Source: Clostridium tetanomorphum | GTDB lineage: Bacteria; Bacillota; Clostridia; Clostridiales; Clostridiaceae | NCBI RefSeq assembly: GCF_017873215.1 | Contig: NZ_JAGGKA010000001.1 | Span: 310,001 to 374,000, forward strand | DNA length: 64,000 nt | Reading direction: 5' to 3' | Shown: piece after piece, positions 26,711 through 35,550 of the stretch | How the letters are laid out: each line of letters begins with the position of its first letter | How positions within the stretch are numbered: the stretch's first letter is position 1 | Position numbers and translations under genes: made by a program | Notes under the pieces: model-generated | Databases searched by the model: none | What the model saw: only the letters and a program-made list of their open reading frames with translations | What the model was told of the DNA's origin: nothing

Positions 26711-27851
26711 TCATGCAGTTCTTTCCGCATCAGGCGCCCATAGGTGGCTGAATTGCCTTCCGTCTGCACGATTGGAACTGGAGTTTGTAAATAACGAATC
26801 CAGTGCAGCCGCTGAAGGCACCGCCGCCCATGCTCTCTGCGAACATAAACTCAAAAAAGCACTTCACATGAGAAGTAAGCGTCCTGTCTCAGTTTATAAC
26901 TCCGATGCGATGGAAGAACACAGTGATGCCTATGTGGAATTTGTAATGGAAAAGCTTGAGCTGGCAAAGCAGAGCTGCACAGACCCTTTAATACTAATCG
27001 AACAGCGTCTTGATTTTTCCTGCTATGTTCCACAGGGATTTGGAACCGGTGACTGCATCATTATTGCAGATAAGAAACTTCACATTATCGATTTCAAGTA
27101 TGGCATGGGAGTATTGGTGGATGCGGTGGACAATCCACAGATGAAACTGTATGCACTGGGTGCTTTAGAAATTTACGATAGTTTGTACGACATCGAGGAA
27201 GTGTCCATGACCATTTTCCAGCCACGCAGAGAGAATGTCAGCACATGGACAATACGGGTAGAGGATTTAAAAGCTTGGGCAGAAAAAGAACTAAAACCAA
27301 AGGCAAAAAAAGCTTATGACGGTGAAGGTGAATATCTTCCGGGTGAGTGGTGTACTTTCTGCCGAGCGGCAGTTAAATGCCGTGCTAGGGCTGAGGAAAA
27401 ACTGAAATTGGCACAATCGGAGTTTAAACTACCTCCACTACTTACGGACTCTGAAATCGAGGAAGTTCTATCTAAACTGTCCGACCTTACGAAATGGGCA
27501 AATGAAATCATTGCATATGCCACCGATGCAGCTGTTAATCATGGGAAAGAGTGGCATGGTTTTAAGGTTGTTGAGGGCAGATCTGTCCGCAAATACAAGG
27601 ATGAAGATGCTGTGGCTGAAGTAGCCAAAGCAAACGGTTATAAAGATATCTTTCGTCAGAGTCTCATCACTCTTACGGAAATGGAAAGGCTGATGGGCAA
27701 ATCAAAATTTGAGAAGATACTCGGTGATCTTATATACAAGCCACCGGGAAAGCCGACTCTGGTCCCGCTATCGGATAAGCGTCCGGCTATGAACGTATCA
27801 AACGCAAAAAACGAATTTAACGAAATAACGGAGGAATGTGAATATGAATAA
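26703..27851 (+). CDS. DUF2800 protein, Cas4/RecB-like PD-(D/E)XK nuclease
   Basis: This 382-residue protein starts MSDHAVLSASGAHRW and has the EGTAAHALCE motif, a nuclease core with IIIADKKLHIIDFKYGMG (Asp and D-x-K), and a Cys cluster ending WCTFCRAAVKCRA, as in Cas4-like nucleases with an iron-sulfur site. DUF2800 proteins accompany DUF2815 and a family A polymerase in phage replication modules and may process DNA ends during recombination. It overlaps the gene before it and ends next to DUF2815. Confidence 0.82.
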   Translation: MSDHAVLSASGAHRWLNCLPSARLELEFVNNESSAAAEGTAAHALCEHKLKKALHMRSKRPVSVYNSDAMEEHSDAYVEFVMEKLELAKQSCTDPLILIEQRLDFSCYVPQGFGTGDCIIIADKKLHIIDFKYGMGVLVDAVDNPQMKLYALGALEIYDSLYDIEEVSMTIFQPRRENVSTWTIRVEDLKAWAEKELKPKAKKAYDGEGEYLPGEWCTFCRAAVKCRARAEEKLKLAQSEFKLPPLLTDSEIEEVLSKLSDLTKWANEIIAYATDAAVNHGKEWHGFKVVEGRSVRKYKDEDAVAEVAKANGYKDIFRQSLITLTEMERLMGKSKFEKILGDLIYKPPGKPTLVPLSDKRPAMNVSNAKNEFNEITEECEYE

Positions 27852-28392
27852 TAAAAACAGAACGAAGGTTATCACTGGTGTAAACACACGTCTCAGCTAC
27901 TTTCATGGCTGGGAACCGGTATCCATCAATGGTGGGGCAGAAAAGTATAGTGTATCGGTATTGATTCCTAAATCGGATAAGGAAACCATTAATGCCATCA
28001 ATGCAGCAGTTGATGCAGCTATTGAAGAGGGCATTGCAAAGTTTGGCGGTAAAAAACCAAATAAGGCTGCTATCAAGCTGCCGCTTCGAGATGGTGATGT
28101 AGAACGAGATGATGAGGCTTATAAAGGACATTATTTTGTAAATGCCAACAGCACTACTCCTCCTCAGATTGTAGATAAAGCAGTCAAGCCTATTCTGGAT
28201 CGCAATGAGGTATACAGTGGTTGCTATGCAAGAGTGTCACTTAATTTTTATGCTTTCAATTCTAACGGGAACAAGGGTGTGGCCTGCGGACTTGGTAACA
28301 TCCAGAAGATTAGAGACGGAGAGCCTTTAGGCAGCAGAACCACAGCGGCTGATGATTTCACCACAATTGAAGATAATGATTTCCTAGCATAA
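27844..28392 (+). CDS. DUF2815 protein, probable single-strand DNA-binding protein
   Basis: This 182-residue protein has the DUF2815 pattern (LSYFHGWEPVSINGG, VSVLIPKSDKETI, YFVNANSTTPPQIVD, YSGCYARVSLNFYAF), a beta-rich fold related to phage single-strand binding proteins. It sits between the nuclease and the polymerase, the normal place in such modules. ATG 27844 is nine bases from GGAGG and is preferred over GTG 27838. Confidence 0.82.
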   Translation: MNNKNRTKVITGVNTRLSYFHGWEPVSINGGAEKYSVSVLIPKSDKETINAINAAVDAAIEEGIAKFGGKKPNKAAIKLPLRDGDVERDDEAYKGHYFVNANSTTPPQIVDKAVKPILDRNEVYSGCYARVSLNFYAFNSNGNKGVACGLGNIQKIRDGEPLGSRTTAADDFTTIEDNDFLA

Positions 28393-28409
28393 CAGGTAAA
28401 GTATGAATA

Positions 28410-28450
28410 CAAACGGGGTGGTGGAAGTTGTTCTTCTGTCACCTCGTTTG
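28410..28450 (+). terminator. Hairpin between DUF2815 and DNA polymerase genes
   Basis: CAAACGGGGTG (28410-28420) pairs with CACCTCGTTTG (28440-28450) with one mismatch. There is no T run, so it may be an RNA-processing or translational control structure rather than a true terminator. Confidence 0.4.
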
Positions 28451-28470
28451 CATTGGAAAGGGTGTAATAC

Positions 28471-30405
28471 ATGAATTCTATATCTATTGATATTGAGACA
28501 TTTAGTAGTGCCAATCTTCAAAAATGTGGAGTCTACCGTTATGCCGAGAGTGATGATTTTGAAATTCTATTGTTTGGTTATTCGGTTGATGGTGGTGCAG
28601 TTCAGGTGGTCGATCTTGCCTGCGGAGAGAAAATCCCAAAAGAAATAATCAATGCTCTTATGGATAATTCCGTTACCAAATGGGCCTTTAATGCTATGTT
28701 TGAGCGTGTTTGCCTATCAAAATGGCTTAACCTTACTGATTATCTTGACCCTACATCCTGGAAATGCTCAATGGTATGGTCGGCTTATATGGGACTTCCG
28801 CTTTCTCTTGAAGGTGTCGGTGCAGTCTTAGGATTGGAAAAACAAAAATTGACGGAAGGCAAAGACCTCATTAAATACTTCTGTACACCATGCTCCCCTA
28901 CTAAATCAAATGGAGGACGAGTTCGTAATCTGCCAAAACACGACATAGATAAATGGGAGCGGTTTAAAGCATATAACCTCCGTGATGTGGAAGCCGAGAT
29001 GTCAATACAGCAGAGACTATCTAAATTCCCGCTTCCAGAGGATATATGGTCAGAATATCATCTTGACCAGAAAATAAATGATCGTGGAATCTCTATTGAC
29101 ATGGCTTTTGTAAAACAAGCCGTCAAGATGGATGAACAGTCGCGGGAAAAGCTAATGGCTTTAATGCAGGATATAACTAATTTGGAGAATCCAAACTCTG
29201 TACAACAAATGAAAGAATGGCTTGCTGATAACGGATTGGAAACAGATAGCCTTGGTAAAAAAGCGGTTGCTGAGATGTTAAAGACAGCACCTGAACCACT
29301 AGGCACCGTTTTGGAACTTCGTCAGCAGCTTGCAAAATCATCGATAAAAAAATACACGGCAATGGAGAATGTAGTATGTAATGATGGTCGTGCAAGAGGA
29401 ATGTTTCAGTTTTATGGAGCAAACAGAACTGGTAGGTTTTCGGGCAGGCTTATTCAACTACAAAATCTCCCTCAAAACCATATGCCTGATTTGGAACAGG
29501 CTCGTGCTTTAGTTCGTAGCGGAAACTTTGATGCTCTTACCTTACTTTATGATTCTATCCCGGAGGTACTGTCGGAACTTATCCGAACTGCTTTTATACC
29601 ACAGGAGGGCATGAAGTTTATAGTTGCAGATTTTTCAGCGATTGAAGCTCGCGTTATCGCTTGGCTTGCGGGAGAAAAATGGAGAATAGATGTATTCCAA
29701 AATGGCGGTGACATTTACTGTGCAAGTGCATCTCAGATGTTTAATGTACCTGTGGAGAAAAACGGTGTTAATGGACATCTTCGTCAGAAAGGGAAAATTG
29801 CCGAACTTGCCCTAGGTTACGGTGGATCTGTTGGAGCACTGAAATCAATGGGTGCTTTGGAGATGGGAATTGAAGAAGAGGAACTTCAACCTCTTGTAAC
29901 GGCTTGGAGACAATCCAATCCCAATATTACAAAACTATGGTGGGATGTTGACCGTGCTGTAAAAACCTGCGTTAAGCAGAAAACTCCTACAGAAACACAC
30001 GGTATTAAATTTATATATCAAAGTGGAATGCTCTTTTTTGTCCTTCCTTCCGGCAGGCGGCTTTCCTATGTGAAACCTCGTATGGGAGAGAATGTATTTG
30101 GTGGTGAGTCAGTTACTTATGAAGGTATCGGTGGGACGAAAAAGTGGGAAAGAATCGAAAGCTACGGTCCAAAATTTGTAGAGAATATTGTTCAGGCAAT
30201 TAGTCGTGACATTTTGTGTCATGCGATGCAGACATTAAAGAATTGTTCCATTGTGGCTCATGTACACGATGAAATTATCATCGAGGCGGATAAGGGGATG
30301 TCACTTTCTGCTATCTGTAAGCAGATGGCTAGAACGCCAACTTGGGCAAATGGCCTGTTACTTAGTGCTGATGGTTATGAGTGTCAATTTTATCAAAAAG
30401 ATTAA
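28471..30405 (+). CDS. Phage DNA polymerase, family A
   Basis: This 644-residue polymerase has an N-terminal 3'-5' exonuclease (ISIDIETFSS with its Asp-x-Glu) and a polymerase domain with motif A VADFSAIEAR, motif B RQKGKIAELALGYGG and motif C AHVHDEI. There is no 5'-3' exonuclease, as is normal for phage enzymes. It should copy the phage genome with the VapE-type primase-helicase encoded downstream. A terminator and a minus-strand insertion follow it. Confidence 0.93.
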   Translation: MNSISIDIETFSSANLQKCGVYRYAESDDFEILLFGYSVDGGAVQVVDLACGEKIPKEIINALMDNSVTKWAFNAMFERVCLSKWLNLTDYLDPTSWKCSMVWSAYMGLPLSLEGVGAVLGLEKQKLTEGKDLIKYFCTPCSPTKSNGGRVRNLPKHDIDKWERFKAYNLRDVEAEMSIQQRLSKFPLPEDIWSEYHLDQKINDRGISIDMAFVKQAVKMDEQSREKLMALMQDITNLENPNSVQQMKEWLADNGLETDSLGKKAVAEMLKTAPEPLGTVLELRQQLAKSSIKKYTAMENVVCNDGRARGMFQFYGANRTGRFSGRLIQLQNLPQNHMPDLEQARALVRSGNFDALTLLYDSIPEVLSELIRTAFIPQEGMKFIVADFSAIEARVIAWLAGEKWRIDVFQNGGDIYCASASQMFNVPVEKNGVNGHLRQKGKIAELALGYGGSVGALKSMGALEMGIEEEELQPLVTAWRQSNPNITKLWWDVDRAVKTCVKQKTPTETHGIKFIYQSGMLFFVLPSGRRLSYVKPRMGENVFGGESVTYEGIGGTKKWERIESYGPKFVENIVQAISRDILCHAMQTLKNCSIVAHVHDEIIIEADKGMSLSAICKQMARTPTWANGLLLSADGYECQFYQKD

Positions 30406-30469
30406 ATTAATTGGGTATTCGGATTATCATGTGGTAGAAGTTAAAAGACCTTCAATTTTTAAACAACGA

Positions 30470-30514
30470 AAACAGGATAGCACTATTTTATGGTTAGTAC
30501 GTGCTATCCTGTTT
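30470..30514. terminator. Terminator between the polymerase and the minus-strand genes
   Basis: Perfect 14-base arms (AAACAGGATAGCAC and its complement) around a 17-base loop. It lies between convergent genes and could serve both. Confidence 0.75.
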
Positions 30515-30545
30515 GTTCCACAAATGCGCCCGTTTGCGGAATACT

Positions 30546-30935
30546 TTAAAGTTCTTTAAATTTATTTTGCACCTGAACAAGCACGTATTTTTTAGTCCAC
30601 ATTTGAGTAGTAACAAGTAATCTTTCTCCGTCTTTTTCAAAGAACAGACCAGCGCCATCTTTCTCTTTAAATTCCCATCCCTTGGAACCAATCATTTGTA
30701 TAATATTTTCATCGGCTATCGAAATACCTTCATTTTCGGTTTTTGTGATATACCAAATGGAATCATCGTCTGTTGCAATCTCTACTATCTTTTCATCAGA
30801 ATTTTTTAGTTTTTCAATTGCTTCTTTTGCTGATAGATTATCTATCGGTAAAGAAGGATAGTATGATTTATTTACAAATATAAACACTGCTACAATCACT
30901 ACTACTATGCCCAAGATAATTCCAACCTGTTTCAT
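30546..30935 (-). CDS. Small membrane-anchored protein, moron gene 3
   Basis: This 129-residue protein has one N-terminal membrane segment (about 4-22) and a soluble domain with short beta-strand repeats (WYITKTENEGISIADENI, GAGLFFEKDGERLLVTTQ). No family is recognised. It is the last of three minus-strand genes lying within an otherwise plus-strand early operon. Surface exposure would suit superinfection exclusion or a lysogenic-conversion role, but nothing in the sequence proves it. Confidence 0.6.
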   Translation of the reverse strand: MKQVGIILGIVVVIVAVFIFVNKSYYPSLPIDNLSAKEAIEKLKNSDEKIVEIATDDDSIWYITKTENEGISIADENIIQMIGSKGWEFKEKDGAGLFFEKDGERLLVTTQMWTKKYVLVQVQNKFKEL

Positions 30936-30997
30936 GCATTATCCCCCTCGTATTAAATTTTTATAGTTCCTCTTGAACAATCTAGCCCTTTTGTCGA

Positions 30998-31291
30998 TTA
31001 AAAGTTAAATAATCCTCGCTCTTTCCATTGGTCAAAATACTTTTGATAGCCCATTTCCTCAGCAGTCATGGTATATTGCGTTTCTTCCATTCTAAAAGTA
31101 TGAGAACCAGACAAGGCTTCATATGTTGGACTTCCTTTTACATCCTCAAAAAGATCTTCGAATGTCTTAACATCCACTTCTGTTGTTCCATTCTCGTTAG
31201 TTTCAAGAAGAATAAAAACTACATCTTCTTGATCTATACTCCGTTTAAACATTAACCCTGCTTTATTCAATGACGAATATAACTGATTCAT
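30998..31291 (-). CDS. Small acidic protein of unknown function, moron gene 2
   Basis: This 97-residue acidic, soluble protein has no recognised domain. It starts two bases after the stop of the 47-codon gene upstream, with AAGAAGAGAG before the start, so the two are probably translated together. It has no signal peptide. Partner of the membrane-anchored product downstream is possible by context only. Confidence 0.55.
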   Translation of the reverse strand: MNQLYSSLNKAGLMFKRSIDQEDVVFILLETNENGTTEVDVKTFEDLFEDVKGSPTYEALSGSHTFRMEETQYTMTAEEMGYQKYFDQWKERGLFNF

Positions 31292-31293
31292 TT

Positions 31294-31437
31294 TTACACT
31301 CTCTTCTTGCTAACAAGTTCAGTCCGTTTGTTGAAGTGAAAAACTACTGAATCAATCTTTAAATCCATATTAACATACACAAATTCCGCAGGATAATCAT
31401 AATTCCAAATTATTTTTTGAAAATCCTCAACAATCAT
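31294..31437 (-). CDS. 47-residue protein, moron gene 1
   Basis: A short frame starts MIVEDFQKIIWNYDYPAEF and ends RTELVSKKRV. AGGAGG lies only two bases before ATG, closer than ideal. It ends two bases before the next gene. Its first codons are the complement of repeat copy 2, so the start region was formed on older sequence. Confidence 0.45.
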   Translation of the reverse strand: MIVEDFQKIIWNYDYPAEFVYVNMDLKIDSVVFHFNKRTELVSKKRV

Positions 31438-31460
31438 TACCTCCTGTGGCTATTAGGTAG
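31421..31460 (+). repeat. Bipartite repeat, copy 2 (upstream of antirepressor)
   Basis: AAATCCTCAAC, 16 bases, GGCTATTAGGTAG, with the same spacing as copies 1 and 3. It lies at the joint between the minus-strand insertion and the antirepressor gene. A small hairpin (AGAGGAA/TTTCCTCT) follows it. Confidence 0.8.
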
Positions 31461-31499
31461 AGGAACTTTCCTCTGACTATATTGCAGGAGGTAATTCGT

Positions 31500-32252
31500 A
31501 TGGACGAATTAGTAAAAATCAATTATGAAAGTCAACGACCAACCGTACTCGGTCGTGATCTACATGAAGCCTTGGAAGTAAAGACCGCTTATAAAGACTG
31601 GTTTCCAAGAATGTGTGAGTACGGATTTGAGGAAGGGTCAGACTTTAGCTCATTTTTGAGCGAAAGTACTGGAGGCAGACCAAGCATAGACCATCAGTTA
31701 ACAATTGACATGGCAAAAGAGCTATGCATGATACAGCGTACTCCAAAAGGCAAAGAGTGTCGCCAATACTTTCTTGAAATAGAAAGAAGATGGAATTCAC
31801 CAGAGGCAATCATGGCAAGGGCACTTCAGATTGCCAATCAACAGCTAACTCAAGTAAGGAAACAAAATAAAGTGCTTGAAGGTACGATTGCTGTTCAGAA
31901 TCAGCAAATTGCAGAAATGAAACCGAAAGTCTCTTATTACGATGTGGTTTTAAATTGCAAAGACCTCATTTCTACATCAGCAATTGCCAAAGATTACGGC
32001 AAGTCAGCTATTTGGATGAACCGCTATCTTAATAAAAAGGGCATCCAATTTAAACAAGGTGGTATCTGGCTTTTATATCAGAAGTATGCAGAAAAAGGCT
32101 ATACCAGCACCAAGACACATAGCTACATTGGTAGTAACGGTGAACTGCATACAAAAGTCCATACATATTGGACTCAAAAAGGCAGACTCTTCATTTACGA
32201 ACTGTTGAAGGCAGATGGTATTTTGCCGCAGATAGAAATGGAGGGTGTGTAA
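31500..32252 (+). CDS. AntA/KilAC phage antirepressor
   Basis: This 250-residue protein has an N-terminal AntA domain (about 1-75, with VLGRDLHEALEVKTAYKDWF) and a C-terminal KilAC DNA-binding domain (about 130-245, with STSAIAKDYGKSAIWMNRYL and WTQKGRLFIYELL), joined by a helical Gln-rich linker. Antirepressors of this type inactivate a prophage repressor or take part in lytic control. ATG 31500 follows GCAGGAGG; the frame from 31482 begins ahead of that site. No cognate CI-type repressor is found in the window. Confidence 0.88.
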   Translation: MDELVKINYESQRPTVLGRDLHEALEVKTAYKDWFPRMCEYGFEEGSDFSSFLSESTGGRPSIDHQLTIDMAKELCMIQRTPKGKECRQYFLEIERRWNSPEAIMARALQIANQQLTQVRKQNKVLEGTIAVQNQQIAEMKPKVSYYDVVLNCKDLISTSAIAKDYGKSAIWMNRYLNKKGIQFKQGGIWLLYQKYAEKGYTSTKTHSYIGSNGELHTKVHTYWTQKGRLFIYELLKADGILPQIEMEGV

Positions 32253-32686
32253 TGGGAATTGATAAATTCAATCATGAAGGATACCATGACCCAACTCCCC
32301 ATGAGGCACTGACCAACATAATAAGAAAGAAAAAGGCAGAGAAAAAATCTGCCTTTAAGCCGCTTGTATATATTTGTTCTCCCTATTCCGGTGATGTAGA
32401 AGGAAACGTTAAAAAGGCTCGCAACTTTTGTAGATTTGCCTTGGAGAATAATTGCATCCCAATTGCTCCCCACCTTATGTTTCCGCAGTTTATGGATGAT
32501 GAAGATCCAAAGGAACGGGAACTTGCCATATTTATGGACATCGTGCTTATGGGCAAATGCTCCGAGGTTTGGGTGCTAGGCAATACCATCTCAAGCGGGA
32601 TGGCAAGGGAGATTGAAGTAGCCAAGAAACGCAGACAAACGGTCAGATATTTTAGTCCGGAGCATGAGGAGGTCGAAAGCTTATGA
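32252..32686 (+). CDS. DUF4406 / nucleoside 2-deoxyribosyltransferase-like protein
   Basis: This 144-residue protein has the Rossmann-like VYICSPYSGDVEGNVKKAR, the central HLMFPQFM and the late SSGMAREIEVAKKRR, matching DUF4406 proteins related to nucleoside 2-deoxyribosyltransferases. A role in phage nucleotide metabolism is usual but unproved. Its start overlaps the stop of the antirepressor by one base and it overlaps the next gene by four, so the three are translated as a unit. Confidence 0.78.
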   Translation: MGIDKFNHEGYHDPTPHEALTNIIRKKKAEKKSAFKPLVYICSPYSGDVEGNVKKARNFCRFALENNCIPIAPHLMFPQFMDDEDPKERELAIFMDIVLMGKCSEVWVLGNTISSGMAREIEVAKKRRQTVRYFSPEHEEVESL

Positions 32687-35049
32687 AAATCGCTGTGGGC
32701 AACAGCCGGATGGACAAGAAATGGAAAAACAAAGATATCTCGTGGGAGGATTTTTGTGCCCGTGTAAAGACAACACAACGTACTACGGAAACAGTAGAAG
32801 AATATCGGAAATTAAAAAGAGGCCAACAAGATGATATCAAAGATGTGGGTGGTTTTGTCGGAGGGCATTTAAAAGGGGGAAGGCGAAAGAAGGGCAATGT
32901 TTTATGCCGTTCTTTGCTTACCCTAGATATGGATTACGGTAGACCAGATATCTGGGAACAAATCAGTATGCTTTTTGATTTCAAATGCTGTGTTTATTCC
33001 ACCCATAAGCACACACCGGAAAATCCAAGACTTAGGCTAATCGTTCCTCTCGCTCGTGAAATCAGCGAAGAAGAATACGCAGCCGTTGGACGTATGGTGG
33101 CAAAAGAAATCGGCATAGATCTTTTCGATGATACGACTTATGAAGCCCATCGCCTTATGTATTGGCCATCCACTTCCTCTAATGGTGAATTCGTCTATCA
33201 AGAGCAGGATGGAGAATTGCTTGACCCTGATGTTTATCTTTCAAAATATCAAAACTGGCGGGATACATCAACATGGCCAGTATCAAGCAGGCAGTCTGAA
33301 GTTATAAATCGCAGTCTTAAAGAGCAAGCAGACCCGCTTTTAAAGGAAGGTGTGGTAGGAACATTCTGTCGTGCCTACTCCGTTCGTGAAGCAATTGAGA
33401 AATTCTTAGGTGCAGTTTATGCACCTTCTGCTATGGAAGGGCGATACGATTATATTCCAGCTGATAGTAGTGCCGGTGTGATTATCTACGATGATAAATT
33501 CGCATACAGCCATCATGCTACAGACCCAGCAAGTGGATTACTCCTCAATGCTTTTGATCTCGTTCGTATTCATAAATTCGGTTCTTTAGATGATAAAGCT
33601 TCTACCACTACAGCTCCTGGTAAGATGCCATCTTTTGTGGCAATGTGCGAGTTTGCTATAAAAGATGAAAGAGTAAAAGCTGAGTTTTCTAAGGAAAGAC
33701 AGGCACAGGCTGAAGAGGAGTTTAGTGATGAGGATTGGCAGACAGCTTTGGAATTGGATAAGCAAGGCCGAATAAAAGACACTCTAGACAACATCGTTTT
33801 GATTATTCGTCATGACAAGGAATTACAGCATATAGCTTTTAATTGCCACCGTGATGGTATTGATGCCAAAGGTGGCCTGCCTTGGGAACAGATCAAGGCG
33901 GGTTGGAATGATTCAGATAATGCACTTCTTAAAGTGTATTTAAGCAGCAAATACGGAGTTTATTCACCTACCAAGACCAAGGATGCTGTGTTAGCTGTAG
34001 CGTCAGAACGAGCCTACCATCCTGTTAAGGAGTATCTGGACTCCCTGCCAAAATGGGATGGAATTAGTCGAGTAGATAATCTATTAATTGATTATTTCGG
34101 TGCAACAGATAATTCCTATACAAAAGCAGTCATCCGCAAAACGATGGTTGCAGCGGTAGCCCGCATTTATAGACCAGGCACAAAGTTTGATAGTGTCCTT
34201 ATCTTAAACGGTCCTCAAGGTATCGGTAAGTCAACCTTCTTTGCAAAACTTGCTGGAGATTGGTTTTCAGATAGTTTGACCATTACGGACATGAAAGATA
34301 AATCTGGAGCTGAGAAACTTCAGGGATATTGGTTATTGGAACTGGGTGAGCTTGCTGGTATGCGTAAGACGGATGTGGAAATTGTGAAGTCTTTTATTTC
34401 GAGGGCAGATGATAAGTACCGGGCAAGTTATGGAGTCAATGTGGAAAGCCATCCCCGTCAGTGTGTGATTGTAGGTTCAACAAATGCAGAAAGCGGGTTT
34501 CTTCGAGATATAACTGGCAATCGAAGATTCTGGCCAGTCCGTATTAGCGGTAATGGTAAAAAGAAAGCTTGGCAGATGACTAAAGAGGAAGTACAGCAGA
34601 TTTGGGCAGAGACACTAGTGCTATATGAGAAAGGCGAAAAACTCTACCTTGAAGGTGATGATGCATCCATGGCAACTAGTGAGCAGGCAGATGCCATGGA
34701 AACAGATGAACGAGAAGGATTGGTTCGTACCTATCTGGATACTCTTTTGCCGGATGATTGGGACACTATGTCTTTATACGAACGTAGAAATTTCCTCGGC
34801 GGTAGCGAATTTGGCGGCGGAACCCGTGTTGGAACAGTAAAAAGAACCCTTGTCTGCAATATGGAGATTTGGTGTGAATGTTTTGGAAAAGATGCATCCT
34901 CAATGAGAACATCTGATTCTTATGCCATCGGTGCCATTATGAGAAAGATCAGTGGGTGGAACAAGTACACCGGGAACAAGAACGGAACAATCAATTTTCC
35001 TATCTATGGAAAGCAACGAGCTTATTCCCGAGTCGAGGAACAAAGCTAG
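32683..35049 (+). CDS. VapE-type phage primase-helicase
   Basis: This 788-residue protein joins an N-terminal primase-like region (LLTLDMDYG and STHKHTPENPRLRLIVPL, about 75-130) to a C-terminal virulence-associated E NTPase (LDSLPKWDG, Walker A NGPQGIGKST at 509-518, ELGELAGMRK, GSTNAESGFLRD and NRRFWPV). Such proteins prime and unwind DNA for phage replication. The following 220 bases are non-coding and repeat-rich, a possible origin. Confidence 0.9.
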   Translation: MKIAVGNSRMDKKWKNKDISWEDFCARVKTTQRTTETVEEYRKLKRGQQDDIKDVGGFVGGHLKGGRRKKGNVLCRSLLTLDMDYGRPDIWEQISMLFDFKCCVYSTHKHTPENPRLRLIVPLAREISEEEYAAVGRMVAKEIGIDLFDDTTYEAHRLMYWPSTSSNGEFVYQEQDGELLDPDVYLSKYQNWRDTSTWPVSSRQSEVINRSLKEQADPLLKEGVVGTFCRAYSVREAIEKFLGAVYAPSAMEGRYDYIPADSSAGVIIYDDKFAYSHHATDPASGLLLNAFDLVRIHKFGSLDDKASTTTAPGKMPSFVAMCEFAIKDERVKAEFSKERQAQAEEEFSDEDWQTALELDKQGRIKDTLDNIVLIIRHDKELQHIAFNCHRDGIDAKGGLPWEQIKAGWNDSDNALLKVYLSSKYGVYSPTKTKDAVLAVASERAYHPVKEYLDSLPKWDGISRVDNLLIDYFGATDNSYTKAVIRKTMVAAVARIYRPGTKFDSVLILNGPQGIGKSTFFAKLAGDWFSDSLTITDMKDKSGAEKLQGYWLLELGELAGMRKTDVEIVKSFISRADDKYRASYGVNVESHPRQCVIVGSTNAESGFLRDITGNRRFWPVRISGNGKKKAWQMTKEEVQQIWAETLVLYEKGEKLYLEGDDASMATSEQADAMETDEREGLVRTYLDTLLPDDWDTMSLYERRNFLGGSEFGGGTRVGTVKRTLVCNMEIWCECFGKDASSMRTSDSYAIGAIMRKISGWNKYTGNKNGTINFPIYGKQRAYSRVEEQS

Positions 35050-35268
35050 TTGTACCTTACCTTGTTCTCATACTGGTTCTTTCCCCAAAGCTAGTAATCA
35101 AAAGGAAAATCTACGGTTCGGAACAAGTGGAACAAGAAGTACCCTATTTATTTATAAATAGTAAAAAAGAGGAAAGTGTAGCCTGTTCATACACGCATAC
35201 GCGCGCGTATAGGAAAAATGGGTTAAAGTTGTTTTCTTGTTCCGAGCCTTTTTATATGGGAGGCATTT
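35050..35268. other. Non-coding repeat-rich region after the primase gene, possible replication origin
   Basis: No gene is credible here. GGTTCGGAACAAG and GGAACAAGAAG (about 35115-35141) face CTTGTTCCGAGCC (about 35235-35250), and CTTGTTC also occurs near 35066. A perfect 14-base palindrome of alternating purine and pyrimidine (ATACGCGCGCGTAT) lies at 35197-35210. Repeats plus a palindrome beside the primase-helicase gene suggest an origin or control region. Confidence 0.45.
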
Positions 35269-35550
35269 ATGCTTGAAAAATATATCGAAAAGAAACTGGT
35301 GGCTGAGGTAAAAAAGATGGGAGGCATTGCAGCAAAGTTTGTTAGTCCGGGTTTAGATGGGATGCCAGACCGCCTAGTGCTTTTACCACTTGGAAAGATG
35401 GCATTTGTGGAATTAAAGGCTCCCAGAAAGAAACCTCGTCCACTACAGATTAGAAGAATAAAGCAATTACAAAAATTAGGCTTTACCTGCTATGTCATTG
35501 ACGATGTTGAGCAGATTGGAGGGATACTCGATGAAATACAATCCTCATAA
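35269..35550 (+). CDS. VRR-NUC domain nuclease
   Basis: This 93-residue protein has the VRR-NUC fold: KMGGIAAKFVSPGLDGMPD, then FVELKAPRKKPRPLQIRRI with the E-x-K active residues and conserved basic helix, and a C-terminal beta strand. VRR-NUC proteins act as structure-specific endonucleases, probably on replication or recombination junctions. GGGAGG precedes the start. It overlaps the SNF2 gene by 20 bases, the usual pair in phage replication modules. Confidence 0.88.
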   Translation: MLEKYIEKKLVAEVKKMGGIAAKFVSPGLDGMPDRLVLLPLGKMAFVELKAPRKKPRPLQIRRIKQLQKLGFTCYVIDDVEQIGGILDEIQSS

